Positions 38,775 to 49,951 are shown, numbered from the stretch's first letter. The stretch is DNA of 64,000 nt from Nephrocerus scutellatus (GCA_947095585.1 OX352761.1:81657267-81721266), one strand, 5' to 3'. Notes: a model not told the origin generated them from the sequence alone. Program-made: numbers and translations.

Positions 38775-40067
38775 ACGGGTGTTTTTTTAAGAAGTTGCCG
38801 ATTTTTTTTTTGAATAAAACACATATAAAATTATGAAATGACCAAAATTTTTTTTTATTTGGTAGATAATTTAACATTTAAACACAATTTCTGGCATATG
38901 GCTACCACGACTATTTTTCACAAATGTCATTCTGGAGGTCCAATTTTCCAGCACTTTTTCAAGCATTTGAGGGCGTATGTCAGCAATGACACGTTGAATA
39001 TTGGTTTCCAAAGCGTCAATCGATTGAGGTTTATCCACATAAACCAATGACTTCACGTATCCCCACAAAAAGTAATCGAGTGGCGTCAAATCGCACGAAC
39101 GCGGAGGCCAATTCACCGGACCATTTCTCGAAATAATTTTGTCGTTGAAAGTTTCTTTCAATAAGTCGATTGTTTCACGTGCTGTATGGCAAGTGGCACC
39201 ATCTTGTTGAAACCACATTTCATCCATATCCATATCTTCAAGATTTGACAACAAAAACTCATTTAACATGGTTCTGTATCGATTTCCATTCACGGTAACG
39301 CGTCGTCCTTCCTCATTTTTAAAGAAATATGGACCGATGATCCCACCAGCCCATAGACCGCACCAAACAGTACATTTATCAGGATGCATTGGTAATTCTT
39401 GAACGGCGTGTGGATTATCTTTGCTCCAAATGCGACAATTTTGTTTGTTGACGTATCCATTTAACAAAAAATGCGCCTCATCACTGAAGAGAATTTTACG
39501 GTAAAAAAATGGATCTTCGTTCAATTGATTTAACGACCAATCACTGAATTCACGGCGCAAACGATGGTCGTGTGGCTTTAATTCTTGCACCAATTGAATT
39601 TTGTATGGCACCAAACCCAAATCTTTACGTAAAATTTTCCATAAAGTCGATGGACAAAGTCCAATTTGCTGAGCACGACGACGAATCGATAAATTGTCGT
39701 TTTCTTCGACACTGGCCTCAACGACAGCAATATTTTCTTCTGTACGAACTCTTCTCATTCTTGTCGGTGGCTTGGCATCCAAAAGAGTGAATGTAGACCG
39801 AAATTTGGTAATTACGTTCTTTTTGTGGTCTCTGACGGACGATTATGTGCACCATAAAATTCACGAAGTGCTCTATAAACATTTTTAATTGAACACTGAT
39901 TTTGAAAATAAATTTCCACGATTTGAAAACGTTGTTCTGGAGTTAACCTATTCATAATGATTTGCCAAACAATACTGAGTAGAAATGCCACTTTGAGCTG
40001 TCAAAACAATTGTCATAAAATAAAACGACATCTATCGGAAAAACAAACCTCCTAAAAAAACACCCAT
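38775..40067 (-). mobile_element. Tc1/mariner element, nearly intact
   Basis: 1293 bp between TA at 38773-38774 and 40068-40069; the empty site is at about 23666. Terminal inverted repeats of about 22-24 bp begin ACGGGTGTTTTTTT and ATGGGTGTTTTTTT. It carries one transposase gene on the minus strand. It is the parent of the MITEs at 3370, 22032 and 22280. Confidence 0.92.
38871..39955 (-). pseudogene. Mariner-like transposase with one frameshift
   Basis: The N-terminal helix-turn-helix (MNRLTPEQRFQIVEIYFQ) starts at 39955 in one frame. A shift near 39815 leads to the 303-codon main frame (38871-39782). Catalytic residues: first D in ILFSDEAHFLLNG, second D in MWFQQDGATCHTA, third D in WPPRSCDLTPLDYFLWGY. 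The second and third are separated by 36 residues, unlike the 34 of classical mariner. The C-terminus is PEIVFKC. The enzyme would cut and paste at TA. A single indel is the only visible defect. Confidence 0.88.
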
Positions 40068-40129
40068 TATTTACATTTTCGTAACAATATTAACATATCC
40101 ACACTATTCATATTTTTTTTTGCAGTTGG

Positions 40130-40495
40130 ATGTACGGAGTCCATCGAAGTGACAAACAATCGAAAATAAACGAAGCTGACGATAAAATTAATAAAAAAAT
40201 TAAAAGTATTAAAAAAAATAACGATAAAATTGATGACAAAGGCGTTAATGATTTTTTGGACGCTATACATGTGTCGAAAAGAAAAGAAAGCAGCAATGTT
40301 TTCAATAACAACTTTCAAAAATTTTTTCAGCACAAGAATGAAATAACAATAAAAATCCCGATATTTGATAAAGAAGGTGTATTAAATAAAGGATTTGTTG
40401 AAGATAATGAGACAAACCATACCATTTTTAAAAATAACTTGGCAGTAGTAAAGGATCAATCTATTTTACCGACTGTGGAAAACTGCAAGCTGTGA
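40130..40495 (+). CDS. Unknown K/N-rich ORF, 121 codons, copy 2
   Basis: It translates identically to 23728-24093. The pyrimidine tract before the AG is present (TATTTTTTTTTGCAG), with one C-to-T change. The mariner inserted about 60 bases upstream, in the presumed intron. Conservation of the whole frame in both copies is either recent duplication or constraint. Same interpretation as copy 1. Confidence 0.45.
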   Translation: MYGVHRSDKQSKINEADDKINKKIKSIKKNNDKIDDKGVNDFLDAIHVSKRKESSNVFNNNFQKFFQHKNEITIKIPIFDKEGVLNKGFVEDNETNHTIFKNNLAVVKDQSILPTVENCKL

Positions 40496-41103
40496 TAATG
40501 TGGCTACTATTCCATTATTTGTAATATTATGTTATAACTGTTGTTGTTCTGTCCTTCCTCCCGACTACTATTTGATTTACATTTAATGTGTCAATTTAGA
40601 TAGCCCATATATAAAATATTCTTATTTATGTCTAAAAATTTAGGAATTAAAAATTGTGCATAATTTGGTTAAATATATGTACCATATGCACTTCTTCTAT
40701 ATATAAACGTGTTTTCAAAAAAAATTATCAACTGCATTTTATTATTACTTTTGTTACCAAGCTTTAGTCGATCCAAACAGCGAAGGCTTATTTTTTAAAA
40801 GATTTGAAGTATTAAGTGAAGAAATAAAAGAGTGATTTGGATATTTTTTTTAATAATTTTGAAATAGAAAGATACTGATATTGTTCGATACGACAACAAT
40901 TTTTATGTTAAACGGAAACATGAACATTTTTGTCGAACAAAAGTAAAGAATTAGTTTATTGAATGTAAGATAGAAAAAGAACAGAACAGGCTGTGTCGGA
41001 GACACGGCCGTAGGTTTTGAGCGTTAAAACGTCTGCCCAAGACGAAATAAAATAAAAACAAAGATCTTCTTGTCTGTGGAACCGATACACGAACGGACAT
41101 CTC

Positions 41104-42085
41104 AAAATGGTAAAGTTTCCAAAATTCCAGATCCTAATGACCATATCCCAAAATTTCCATAGGAAGAAGTCTTATAGTCGCATCTTAGTCCTACATTCCG
41201 AATTTCATGCAAATCGCTTGAGAAATTGATTTGTTCCAGAAATTCCAGACCATTATGATCATATTCCAGAATTTCCATAGGAAGAAATCTTATAGTCGCA
41301 TCTTAGTCCTACATTCCGAATTTCATGCAAATCGCTTGAGAAATTGATTTGTTCCAGAAATTCCAGACCATTATGATCATACTCCCGAATTTCCATAGGA
41401 AGAGGTCTTACAGCCTCATCTTAGTCCTACATTCCGAATTTCATGCGAATCGTAAGAGAAATTGCTTTGTTCCAGAAATACCAGATTAGAATGATCGAAT
41501 TCCAGAATTTCCATAGGAAGAAGTCTTACAGTCGAACATGAGTCCTACGTTCCGAATTTCATGCGAATCGCTTGAGAAATTGCTTTGTTCCAGAAATTCC
41601 AGTCCATAATGATCATATTCCAGAATTTACATAGGAAGAAGTCTTATAGACGCATCTTAGACCTACATTCCAAATTTCATACGAATCACTTGAGAAATTG
41701 CTTTGTTTCAGAAATTCCAGATCATAATGATCATATTCCAGAACTTCCATAGTATAGTATAGTCGCATCTTAGACCTACATTCCCAATTTCATGCGAATC
41801 GCTTGAGAAATTGCTTTGTTCCAGAAATTCCAGATCATAATGATCATATTCCAGAATTTCCATAATAAAGAAGTCTTATAGTCGCATATTAGTCCTACAT
41901 TCCGAATTTCATGCGAATCGCTTGAGAAAATGCTTTGTTCCAGAAATTCCAGACCAAAATAATGATATTCCAGAATTTCCATATGAAGAAGTCTTATAGT
42001 CGCATCTTAGACCTACATTCCGAATTTCATGCGAATCGCTTGAGGAATTGCTTGGTCCCAGAAATTCCAGACTATAATGGTTTTA
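41104..42085. repeat. 118-bp satellite array, right block (about eight units)
   Basis: The same monomer as 33264-33971, beginning with the same partial unit. The last units are more diverged and the array fades at about 42085 into a C-rich stretch. Confidence 0.92.
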
Positions 42086-42183
42086 ATTTCTTCAAGACCC
42101 ACCTTGAGATACCCCCCCTCCTCCCTCTATAACACATGTAACAGCCCTATTATTAATAATATGTTTATTTTAATTTAATTTTA

Positions 42184-42242
42184 ATAAACTTATTGCCGCG
42201 GCGCAAGTCATTCAGTGAGTTGTCACTTGGCAATAAGTTTAT
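42184..42242. repeat. Inverted repeat with 14-bp perfect arms
   Basis: ATAAACTTATTGCC (42184-42197) and GGCAATAAGTTTAT (42229-42242) enclose 31 bases, which contain a second short pairing (CAAGT/ACTTG). It could be a hairpin or a small terminal structure of an unrecognised element. Confidence 0.7.
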
Positions 42243-42474
42243 GTAAAAAAAATAAAAAAATGCACGGTCTTCGAGTCAAGCCACCCACCACGTCGACCTC
42301 CTCAATAGCATTACCAGCTATATCGGATGAGCGATCTTCGAGCTATGCGTGAACAGACATACAGGCAGTGTTTAATTTTTAAATTCTCTATATTAACTTC
42401 ACTTGCCCGTGGCACTGCAGTCGGTCGTCGGTCGTCGTCTGTCGTGGAATCTTGCGATCAATTTTTAACCCACT

Positions 42475-43035
42475 TCCCAAGGCCCGATTTTATTGAAATT
42501 TTGCACACATGTGTATTTCCGGAGACAACACTCTCTATTAAAATTTGAGGCCTCTTTTGTAAAATTTTTGGAGACCCCGGGCCCCAGGGCCATTAAAAAA
42601 ATTAACTCGATTTTTTTTAAAGTTTATATACGTGTGTATCTCCGATGGACAACATGTTTTGCAAACATTTTGGTGGCCGGGGTCGAGGGGCCCCATAAAA
42701 ATTTTTCAAATAAATTAACCCGATTTTCTTTAAATTTTATACACCTCTGTATCTCCGATGGACAAAATTTTTTGTAAAGTTTTTGAAGTGAACGGGCCCT
42801 GAGGCCCAAGGGGTGCCCATATAAATTTTTTAAAAATTAGCTCGATTTTCTTCAAATTTTTAACACATGTGTATCATTGATGGACATAACTTTTTGTAAA
42901 TTTGTTGAAGTGATAGGGCCCTGAAACCCGCGTGGTGTCCATGTAAATTTTTTAAAAATTAGCCCGATTTTCTTCAAATTTTAACATATACCTATCTCCT
43001 ATTATAGAATTTACATGAAAATTTTTAATTTTTAT
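42475..43035. repeat. Dispersed ~113-123-bp tandem repeat, about five units
   Basis: YYCGATTTT..TTTAAATTTT starts recur near 42483, 42606, 42719, 42841 and 42963. Each unit contains GTGTATCTCCGATGGAC. It is followed by AATTTACATGAAAATTTTTAA, also found after the arrays at 21060 and 52045. Confidence 0.82.
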
Positions 43036-43237
43036 GGGTTGTTTTTTTATATATTAAGATAACCGGAAAATTACAACATGCATAAGGAATTTTAAATGGC
43101 GCGCTTCCATTTGGAAGCTCGTGTGTTCATTCTGATATATAACAGTACCCCTCGGTACCTATGGTTCGCGCGCCGTGGAGGGAAGTCGCTTGGTAAAACA
43201 GTTCGTGCGACCATACTGACTCCTTTTTGGTCGCGGG

Positions 43238-43596
43238 AATTACGTCGTGGATACCGGAGGGTGTTAAAAAAAAATACAACTTGTTCCACTGAGTGCTAAT
43301 TTACAACTGCTTTATTTGTTTCTTTTAAAAATGAAAATTGGTTTTACAATCTATTTTACTTAATTGACAAAATTGATATTTTAAATATTTTGCTTAATTA
43401 ACATTACAGAATTTATACTTAATTGACATTATTGACTCTTTTATTATTTTGCCTAATTGACATTACAAAAAATATATTTAATTGACAAAATTGATTCTTT
43501 TATTAATTTGCTAATTAAGCATTATATGTGTCGCAATTGGGCCGAATGCTTTATGCGGCTTGTGTTGGGTGAGTGACCTGTGTGGGGTATGTAACT
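43238..43596 (-). repeat. ErvE 3' LTR, 359 bp
   Basis: The same as the 5' LTR but with a 21-bp insertion including an A run near 43255-43280, plus a few substitutions. Confidence 0.9.
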
Positions 43597-45144
43597 CCTC
43601 CCCCCTTAGAATGAAGCGACGGCCAGAGATACTGTGGAGATGTGTCTGGAGCTGAATTTTGAAGGATTATTTTATTGGTACTTAATTTTCTGAAAGTATA
43701 AGCCGTTAATGAAATGATGATTGTTGCTAAGATTAAAATTGAGCCAAAGGTATAGGAATGTTTATTTTCAAAATTTGTTCGGAGGATGTTGATGGCGTTT
43801 TCATTTATCATGTTGTATTGTTGCAATTTTTGGAGGTTTAATTTTTCTGTGGTAAAATTTACGTTGATCTTCTGGTGTGATGTTGGTAAAAGGTGGACTT
43901 CCTGCCAGAATACGGAGGGATGGTTCCTGTAGGTGATTCCATTTATTTCTACATCGCAGTTTTCATAGCGTATAAGAATATTTCCGGAGAGTATGTGTGG
44001 TCCATAGCTGCATGATGAATTACTTTCTGTATCTGGAGCTTGGAGTAGTGGAATATAGCTGGGTTCTGGTTGAAGAATTTTTGATATTGGTCCGACTTCG
44101 TTCAGTGCACAGGTAGCTGGTTGGTTTGTTAGAAGTTTGCCTAAACATGTGGACTGGTTCATGTTTTCTTGACGTTTAGACTCTTTGCAATAATAAGTGC
44201 TTTCTACTTTGGGACATGGTTCGTCGAGGTATTGAATATTTTCGGAGTTATATAGCGCGTATGGTGAAATAGCTATTTCTTTAGTGGAATTTATAGGTAG
44301 TGGAATAATATGAAGAAGGGAACATTAAGTATGATGTTTGTATTATTATAATAAGCTTGTAATCCTAACATTTCATATATGTTTTCGGTTGAATTTATTT
44401 TAACGGATTGATTTAAAAGTATTTCCTGAATTTTATCGAGTTCATCCTGGTTAAGGATGAATTTGGGAATCATGTTTACTTTAGTCATTACGATTGATTC
44501 GGCTATATTTGTTATGTGATTATTAAGTAAATCTATATTATAGTTAATTTGGCTAAGATATTGCGTACGGAGAAGAATCTGTTCATTTGTGTGGATGCGG
44601 CTACTACTTTCATCATTTAGTTTATTAAGAAAATGTTCAATACTACTTTGTTGTTGGTTGATATGGTTGGTTATATTCTCAAATCTCTGAATCATTTGTG
44701 TGTTTAGCATTAGTTCGTTATCTAATTCATTGCGAAATTCAGTTTCTTGATAAGTGAGTCTTTCTATATGTTTATTAAAGTTTTCTGCATCGTTTGCGTC
44801 CATGTTACCCGTAATGAACTTGACAGCTGTACCTAACCCATTTATCAGTCCTCTTTTACTCCTTACTTGTGGTGATAGTGCATTTAACTTATATTCAACT
44901 TCTTTTAATTTTGCTTTTGTTACTTCAATAGTGTCTTTTAGGTTATAGTCTTTGTCAATGGCTAGTAATGAGTCGGAAATCTTTTCAATGTTTTGTTGGT
45001 ATGTTTTCAAATTAATTATATGTATGAGATTACAGTAAGTTCTTATTGTTCGTGCTGTACCTATTTTAAGTGGAAGTATTGTTTGTTTTTCCGTTAATTC
45101 CTGCGTCTCTAGTTTTCGTGTTGTGACAGCGATTATCCTAGAAT
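43551..45144 (-). pseudogene. env: ErvE env, defective
   Basis: An errantivirus envelope-like glycoprotein gene. After the acceptor the frame passes a basic cleavage site (RSKR) followed by a hydrophobic glycine-rich segment, then a long helical region. It breaks at a shift near 44310 (stop at 44291). The remainder is open from there to 43551 in another frame, with several cysteines and a membrane span (FGSILILATIIISLTAY) before a short tail. The one shift means no full product is made. The family relation to baculovirus F-type proteins is established knowledge; cell entry by this copy is not implied. Confidence 0.82.
43597..43612 (-). promoter_or_regulatory. ErvE polypurine tract
   Basis: Minus strand TCTAAGGGGGGAGG abuts the LTR start AGTTAC. 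Confidence 0.85.
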
Positions 45145-45146
45145 AA
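45136..45146 (-). promoter_or_regulatory. Probable splice acceptor for ErvE env mRNA
   Basis: Minus strand TTTTATTCTAG precedes a frame that runs without stop into env. Gypsy-type env is made from a spliced RNA, which fits the position between integrase and env. Confidence 0.55.
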
Positions 45147-45178
45147 AATATATAAATTTTTAATTGTCTTAAATTTCC

Positions 45179-46179
45179 TTATTGTCCTATTATTTGTGTT
45201 TTCTTTTTCTTTTTGATTTTTGACTTGTGCAATTTTCTATAATCGTTAGTTACATGCTTCGAAAAACGTGGTGTAAGTTTTTTTCTACGACATTCTTTTC
45301 TATAAATTATATCATTAATAGTTAGTTCTTCGGGTTCTTCCCGGTTTTCGTTAAGTTTATCTATCCTATTATTGGTTATGTTTTCAACTCTTTCTTTAAT
45401 TTTTGGATACAGAATTTCTTGGTACTCATTTAGTTTTTTAAGGTAATCATGTTCGTTACTGAATTGTAAATTTTTGTTAAATTCTTGGGTTCTTCCATAA
45501 AATAATTCAAATGGTGATAGCTTGGTTGCAGAATGGATAGCATTGTTATATGTGGTTATAGTTTCGGTTAAAATTTCTTCATGTTCTAAGTCTAAGTGAT
45601 TTTCTTTTCTTTTTATCAAAATGATCCTATAGATTTCGGTAAGAGATGAGTGTAATCTTTCGACGGGAGACTTACTGGTTGACTGTTGAAAGGATGTGAA
45701 GTGTAGCTGTATACTGTATTGTTTGCATAGTTCTTTAAATATGTTGCTGGTAAATTCAGAACCTTGATCACAAACTATTTTATTTGGAATGCCGTGTAGG
45801 CTAAAAAACTGTTTCATGCATTTTGTTATATTAATACTATTACGAGAGGGAAGTGTATAGGCGGAGGCAAATCTCGAGAACTTGTCTATTATTGTGAGCA
45901 TATTTTTGTTGTTAATCGTATATACATCTATGTGAAGGATATCTAAGGGTTTTGTTGGGGATTCAGGTTTTTCGAAATTGGGTTTTTGTGGACTTCTGTT
46001 GTATTTTAGAGTTTGACATTTCTCGCAATTATTGGTCGATTAGGTAATTTTAGCTTTCATATATGGAAAGAAATAAGTTCTCTTTAGATGAATGAGAGTT
46101 TCGTTTATTCCTCGATGATTGTTGTTTATATGGTAATCGTTTATCAGTTGGGCCTGTTTGTCATTATCTGTTACGTCCG
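45179..46179 (-). pseudogene. ErvE integrase
   Basis: The zinc module has H..H in YHINNNHRGIN and CEKCQ, interrupted by one stop (46040-46042). The catalytic core follows: ILHIDVYT (first D), IVCDQGSEFTSN (second D), STSKSPVERLHSS (glutamate). The C-terminal part is lysine-rich (RRKKLTPRFSKHV). All three catalytic acids are present; the in-frame stop disables it. Confidence 0.85.
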
Positions 46180-46928
46180 TCAGTTTTTCGGTGCATCTAA
46201 TAAGTTTGAAAAGTCTGTTATTGGAAGGTATTGAGAGTACACGAATTGTACTACTCGAAAAGTTTCGTCACCTGTAAAAAATGCTGTCGTTTTATTTGGT
46301 GGTAAAAACTTTTTGAATATTTCAATTATTGATTCTTCAGTGTATTCATGTCTTTGTATTATACGCCTTAATTTATTTTTAAACGGGGCTTCTATTTTCA
46401 TAGAAGAGTTGCTTGCTTTTGTAAGAATAAGTTGAATATTGAACTCGTTAATTGGTCTTTCTGAAACTGGAATGTGATCGTTGAGATTTTCTTCAGCCGA
46501 ATGAACTGTTGTTCCAGGAATGTCTTGAGTGATTATGTCATTTGTATGCATTTCTTCTTGTTTTATAGTGTTAAGCTTGATTCGACTAAGGGCGTCGGCG
46601 TTGGTATTGAGTTTGCCTTTTTTGTAGATGATTTCGTATACGAATTCCTCTAACTTTAATCTCCATCTTACTAATTTGGAGTTAGGCTCTTTAAGGCTCA
46701 TTAGCCATGTAAGTGGTCTATGATCTTTTACAATTTGGAACTTTCTTCCGAAAAGGTAGGGTCGGAAGTATTTTGTGGCCCATACAATGACCAATAATTC
46801 TTTTTCAATAGTTGAATAGTTGATTTCAGTGTCAGTCAGCGTACGACTAGCGTAGCAAATTGGTCTGTCTGATCCTATATGACCTTGGGAGAGTATGGCG
46901 CCAATGGCGAAATTACTTGCATCTGTAG
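46180..46928 (-). pseudogene. ErvE RNase H and tether
   Basis: TTDASNFAIGAILSQ (catalytic D) and STIEKELLVIVWATKYFRPY (catalytic E) lie around 46800-46920. The open stretch continues with FQIVKDHRPLTWLM (catalytic D) and NTNADALSRIKL, then a charged tether to integrase. Shifts at both ends separate it from RT and IN. Confidence 0.82.
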
Positions 46929-47948
46929 TCAGTCTTTTGTGAAGTCCGGGTACTGTAGAATGGGGTCGTTGGTTAATATATTTTTACAATCCTCGAAAGC
47001 TTTAATGTAAAGTTCTGTAAAATTTATTGTTCTGCCCTTTTTAAGGCATTCTGTCATGGGTTTTACCGATTTCGCGAAATCTTTAATAAATTTCCGATAG
47101 TATCCTAGGAGTCCGAGAAATGATTTTATTTCTTTTTGGGTTTTAGGAATTGGGAATTGCTTGATGGCTTGAATTTTTTCGGGGTTTGGTTTTATACCAT
47201 CAGTCGAAACGATATGTCCTAGAAATGATATTTCTTTATGAAGGAATTCTGATTTGCCGATTTGAATTTTGAGATTAGATTCACGGAGTCTATCGAATAT
47301 TCTTTTTAAGTTTTCTATATGTTCCTGAAGAGATGTAGAGAACACAATTATATCGTCTATATATACGAGACATATTTTGCCTATTAGGTCTTTTAGAACA
47401 TTATCCATGACGCGTTGGAATGTGGACGGGGCATTTTTCAACCCGAAAGGCATTCTGAGATATTCGTAGTGTCCACTTTCTACGGTAAAGGCTATTTTAG
47501 CAATGTCGTCAGGGTGCATCTCGATTTGGTGGAATCCGCTAGCCAAATCAAGAGTGGAAAAGTATAAACATTTTCCGAGTTTATCCAATATTTCAGTAAT
47601 ATTCGGAAGGGGATAGCGGTCTGAAATAGTCTTTTCATTAAGTTTGCGGAAATCAATGACTAAGCGCCATTTTTGCTTTCCACTTGCATCGATCTTTTTG
47701 GGAACTACCCACACCGGTGAACTCCAAGGAGAGTGGCTTGGGCGAATGATTTTTTGTTCTAACATCTTCGCTATCTGTTTCTGGACTTCAGATTTGTGTA
47801 TGTATGGGTACCTATATGACTTGCTATAGATTGGTAAATCGTCTGTGGTTGTTATTCTGTGTTTTACTTTATTTGAAAAAGAAAGTGCAGTACCTTCTTT
47901 GAAGAATTTGTCGTCATATGATTTACAGATTTTGAGTAGATTATGCAT
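46929..47948 (-). CDS. ErvE reverse transcriptase
   Basis: A 339-codon open frame with complete RT blocks: IIRPSHSPWSSPVWVVPKK, WRLVIDFRKLNEKT, DRYPLPNITEILDKL, STLDLASGFHQIEM, RMPFGLKNAPSTFQ, CLVYIDDIIVFS (catalytic), ISFLGHIVSTDGIKPNP and FLGLLGYYRKFIKDF. The frame stops at PDFTKD just before RNase H, where a shift occurs. The motifs are close to those of 17.6/297/ZAM-type elements. Confidence 0.9.
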   Translation of the reverse strand: MHNLLKICKSYDDKFFKEGTALSFSNKVKHRITTTDDLPIYSKSYRYPYIHKSEVQKQIAKMLEQKIIRPSHSPWSSPVWVVPKKIDASGKQKWRLVIDFRKLNEKTISDRYPLPNITEILDKLGKCLYFSTLDLASGFHQIEMHPDDIAKIAFTVESGHYEYLRMPFGLKNAPSTFQRVMDNVLKDLIGKICLVYIDDIIVFSTSLQEHIENLKRIFDRLRESNLKIQIGKSEFLHKEISFLGHIVSTDGIKPNPEKIQAIKQFPIPKTQKEIKSFLGLLGYYRKFIKDFAKSVKPMTECLKKGRTINFTELYIKAFEDCKNILTNDPILQYPDFTKD

Positions 47949-48030
47949 TTCTTCTGAATTGAGGTGAGAGGAACGAATTAGGTTGGTAATGTCTGCTTGA
48001 TTTAAATTTTCGTTGTTTTCTATGTTAAAA

Positions 48031-48650
48031 TTATTTATTTCGATAAATAAGGTTGTATTGTTTAACTTTAAGTGGTTGTTCTATTAGAAGTATTTTGTTC
48101 TGATCGCTGTTATTTGTGACTTCTACTAGGCTGAACCAATCGTTTGCTTTGTATAATCCTTCGGATATATGCAACTGTGGTTCAATGGCAATGGTTTTAG
48201 TGTAAATATCACCATTACGTATATCTACCGGTACTTTAACGATCTGTTTTGAGTTGGAAGGTATTACAATTTTTCCTGAATTGAAATTGGGTTTGAACCT
48301 AAGTGGGAGTATTGTGTTGTTAGTGATTAAAATGTTGTTGCAGAGGTCTACTTTAGCTCCTAATTTTGTTAGTGCATCTAAGCCTAAAAGTCCGTCGAAA
48401 TACTGGTGGAATTTGAACAACAAGAATTTTATTTTACCGGAGGTTTTGAATTTTGAGAAAATGGGAAGTGTGACTTGTTTGTTAAGGTCATGTTTGTTGA
48501 GAATTGTTGTAATCGTTATTGGGTTACAGGTGATACGATCGTCGGGGTGTGTGAACTCGGATTAAGGGATGAAGAGGAAGCTCCTGTATCTATTAGAAAC
48601 TTGAGTGGACGGTCATAGGGAGAAGATATATGTATATATGGTAGGGTATG
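48031..48650 (-). pseudogene. ErvE protease and pol N-terminal region
   Basis: FLIDTGASSSSLNPSS (catalytic DTG about 48582-48593) is followed by a shift into the open stretch 48031-48423. This carries FDGLLGLDALTKLGAKVDL, the second protease block, and a linker. It is broken by at least one shift. Confidence 0.8.
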
Positions 48651-48667
48651 ACCATGTTTATTAATGT

Positions 48668-49951
48668 CTATGTATCCTGTTGGTTCCAAGAGGCGGATGG
48701 GTGAAAATTTTCGGTATCTAGTTCTGTAAAGACATCAAGAAGATCATAGTCTTGTTCGTCAAGATCTTGATAATTCCGATCTAGTTGTTGGGTAATGTTA
48801 TGGTCGGGATTGCCATTATAATACTGGTCTAGCGATTGTTGGTATGCTCCTGGCGGTGGTTTTATTGGATCTGTGCCCATGTTGTGTACTTCTTCGATTG
48901 TATAACTTTGTTGATTGCTAGGGTAGCGTGTAAAGTTTGGATTGGATCTGTTTGTTTTATGTGTAAGACGCGTGTTTATGGTTGAGGTGTCCATAGGTTC
49001 CGGTGGATCGAATCTTGGTGTGGTTTGATAGAACGGGGATTTTGGTTGATTAGGGTTTCTGAAATTATTCTGTTGAGGGATGTATGGTGTAGATTGTTGG
49101 TTAATTTGCATCATAGGTGCAATGTTGCCAAATTGTCTATTTGGGAAATTTCTAATTGGTTGTATAAAGTTTCTTTGATTGTTTTGGTAATTCGTGTAAG
49201 TATTTCGATTGTTAAAGTTTGCTGATCTTATTAAAGGTGTTCGATAAGCGGAGGTTGCTAGAAAGGGTGGTCTTTGTTGTTGATTCCTAAATAATTGTTG
49301 GTTTCTAAATGGAGTGTGTTGTATAAATGTGGCTTTTGTATAGAAGATGTTTTGTTCTTTTATACAAAAGGATAAAGCTGTAGGCAACGAATCTAGTCGC
49401 ATTGCTCTTACGACTGAACCGATAGGTTCTTTGAGGCCTGTCAGAAAAACGTTTAAGCACATTTCTCCATAGAGAGTTTGTTTTGCCCTAATCACGTTTT
49501 GATCTGTTTCGTGGATCAATATGGTATTGAGTAGAGTTGCTTGAATCTCTATTAATGAGCTATAAAATTCTTCTATAGTCCTGTTTCCTTGTCGTAAGTT
49601 GTGTAGGTCACGTATAAGTGTCGTCTCTGTCCTTTTGTCTGAATAATGAAGTATGAGATTGTTCTTAATTTCATCCCAATTTAGAGGTGTGCCGTACATA
49701 TTCAGCACCTCATTTGCTTGCCCTTCGATCTTATTTCGAATTGCTCGCAAAAGGATGGCAGAATATGGCGTACCATCAACACTTTTTATGAAAGTTTCTT
49801 CCACATTATTAATGAATTCGTAAAGTAATCTTGGGTTGCCGTCGAATCTAGGCAAGTCCTTAATCACATCAGGAATTCTTAAAGAGTTAAAAATATCTAT
49901 TTGGGGTCTTCGCAGCATACTTGCGCTTATGGTTGCTGTGTCAGAGTTCAT
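48668..49951 (-). CDS. gag: ErvE gag
   Basis: An open frame of 427 codons. The N-terminal half resembles errantivirus capsid (LPRFDGNPRLLYEFINNVEE, GQANEVLNMYGTPLNWDEI, EFYSSLIEIQATLL, LTGLKEPIGSVVRAMRLDSL). The C-terminal half is N/Q/P-rich (RNQQLFRNQQQ, NRNTYTNYQNNQRN) and lacks a CCHC knuckle, as usual in this group. The start is the first ATG of the frame. Pol follows in a different frame. Confidence 0.85.
   Translation of the reverse strand: MNSDTATISASMLRRPQIDIFNSLRIPDVIKDLPRFDGNPRLLYEFINNVEETFIKSVDGTPYSAILLRAIRNKIEGQANEVLNMYGTPLNWDEIKNNLILHYSDKRTETTLIRDLHNLRQGNRTIEEFYSSLIEIQATLLNTILIHETDQNVIRAKQTLYGEMCLNVFLTGLKEPIGSVVRAMRLDSLPTALSFCIKEQNIFYTKATFIQHTPFRNQQLFRNQQQRPPFLATSAYRTPLIRSANFNNRNTYTNYQNNQRNFIQPIRNFPNRQFGNIAPMMQINQQSTPYIPQQNNFRNPNQPKSPFYQTTPRFDPPEPMDTSTINTRLTHKTNRSNPNFTRYPSNQQSYTIEEVHNMGTDPIKPPPGAYQQSLDQYYNGNPDHNITQQLDRNYQDLDEQDYDLLDVFTELDTENFHPSASWNQQDT

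Larger units (their letters stand above)
33972..41109 (+). repeat. Duplicated segment, copy 2, interrupted by a LINE and a mariner
   Basis: It matches 22614-24707 with few differences. The LINE (34973-38711) interrupts it with a 14-bp duplication and the mariner (38775-40067) with TA. Satellite arrays lie on both sides, and both arrays start with the same bases (AATGGTAAAGTTTC). Confidence 0.85.
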
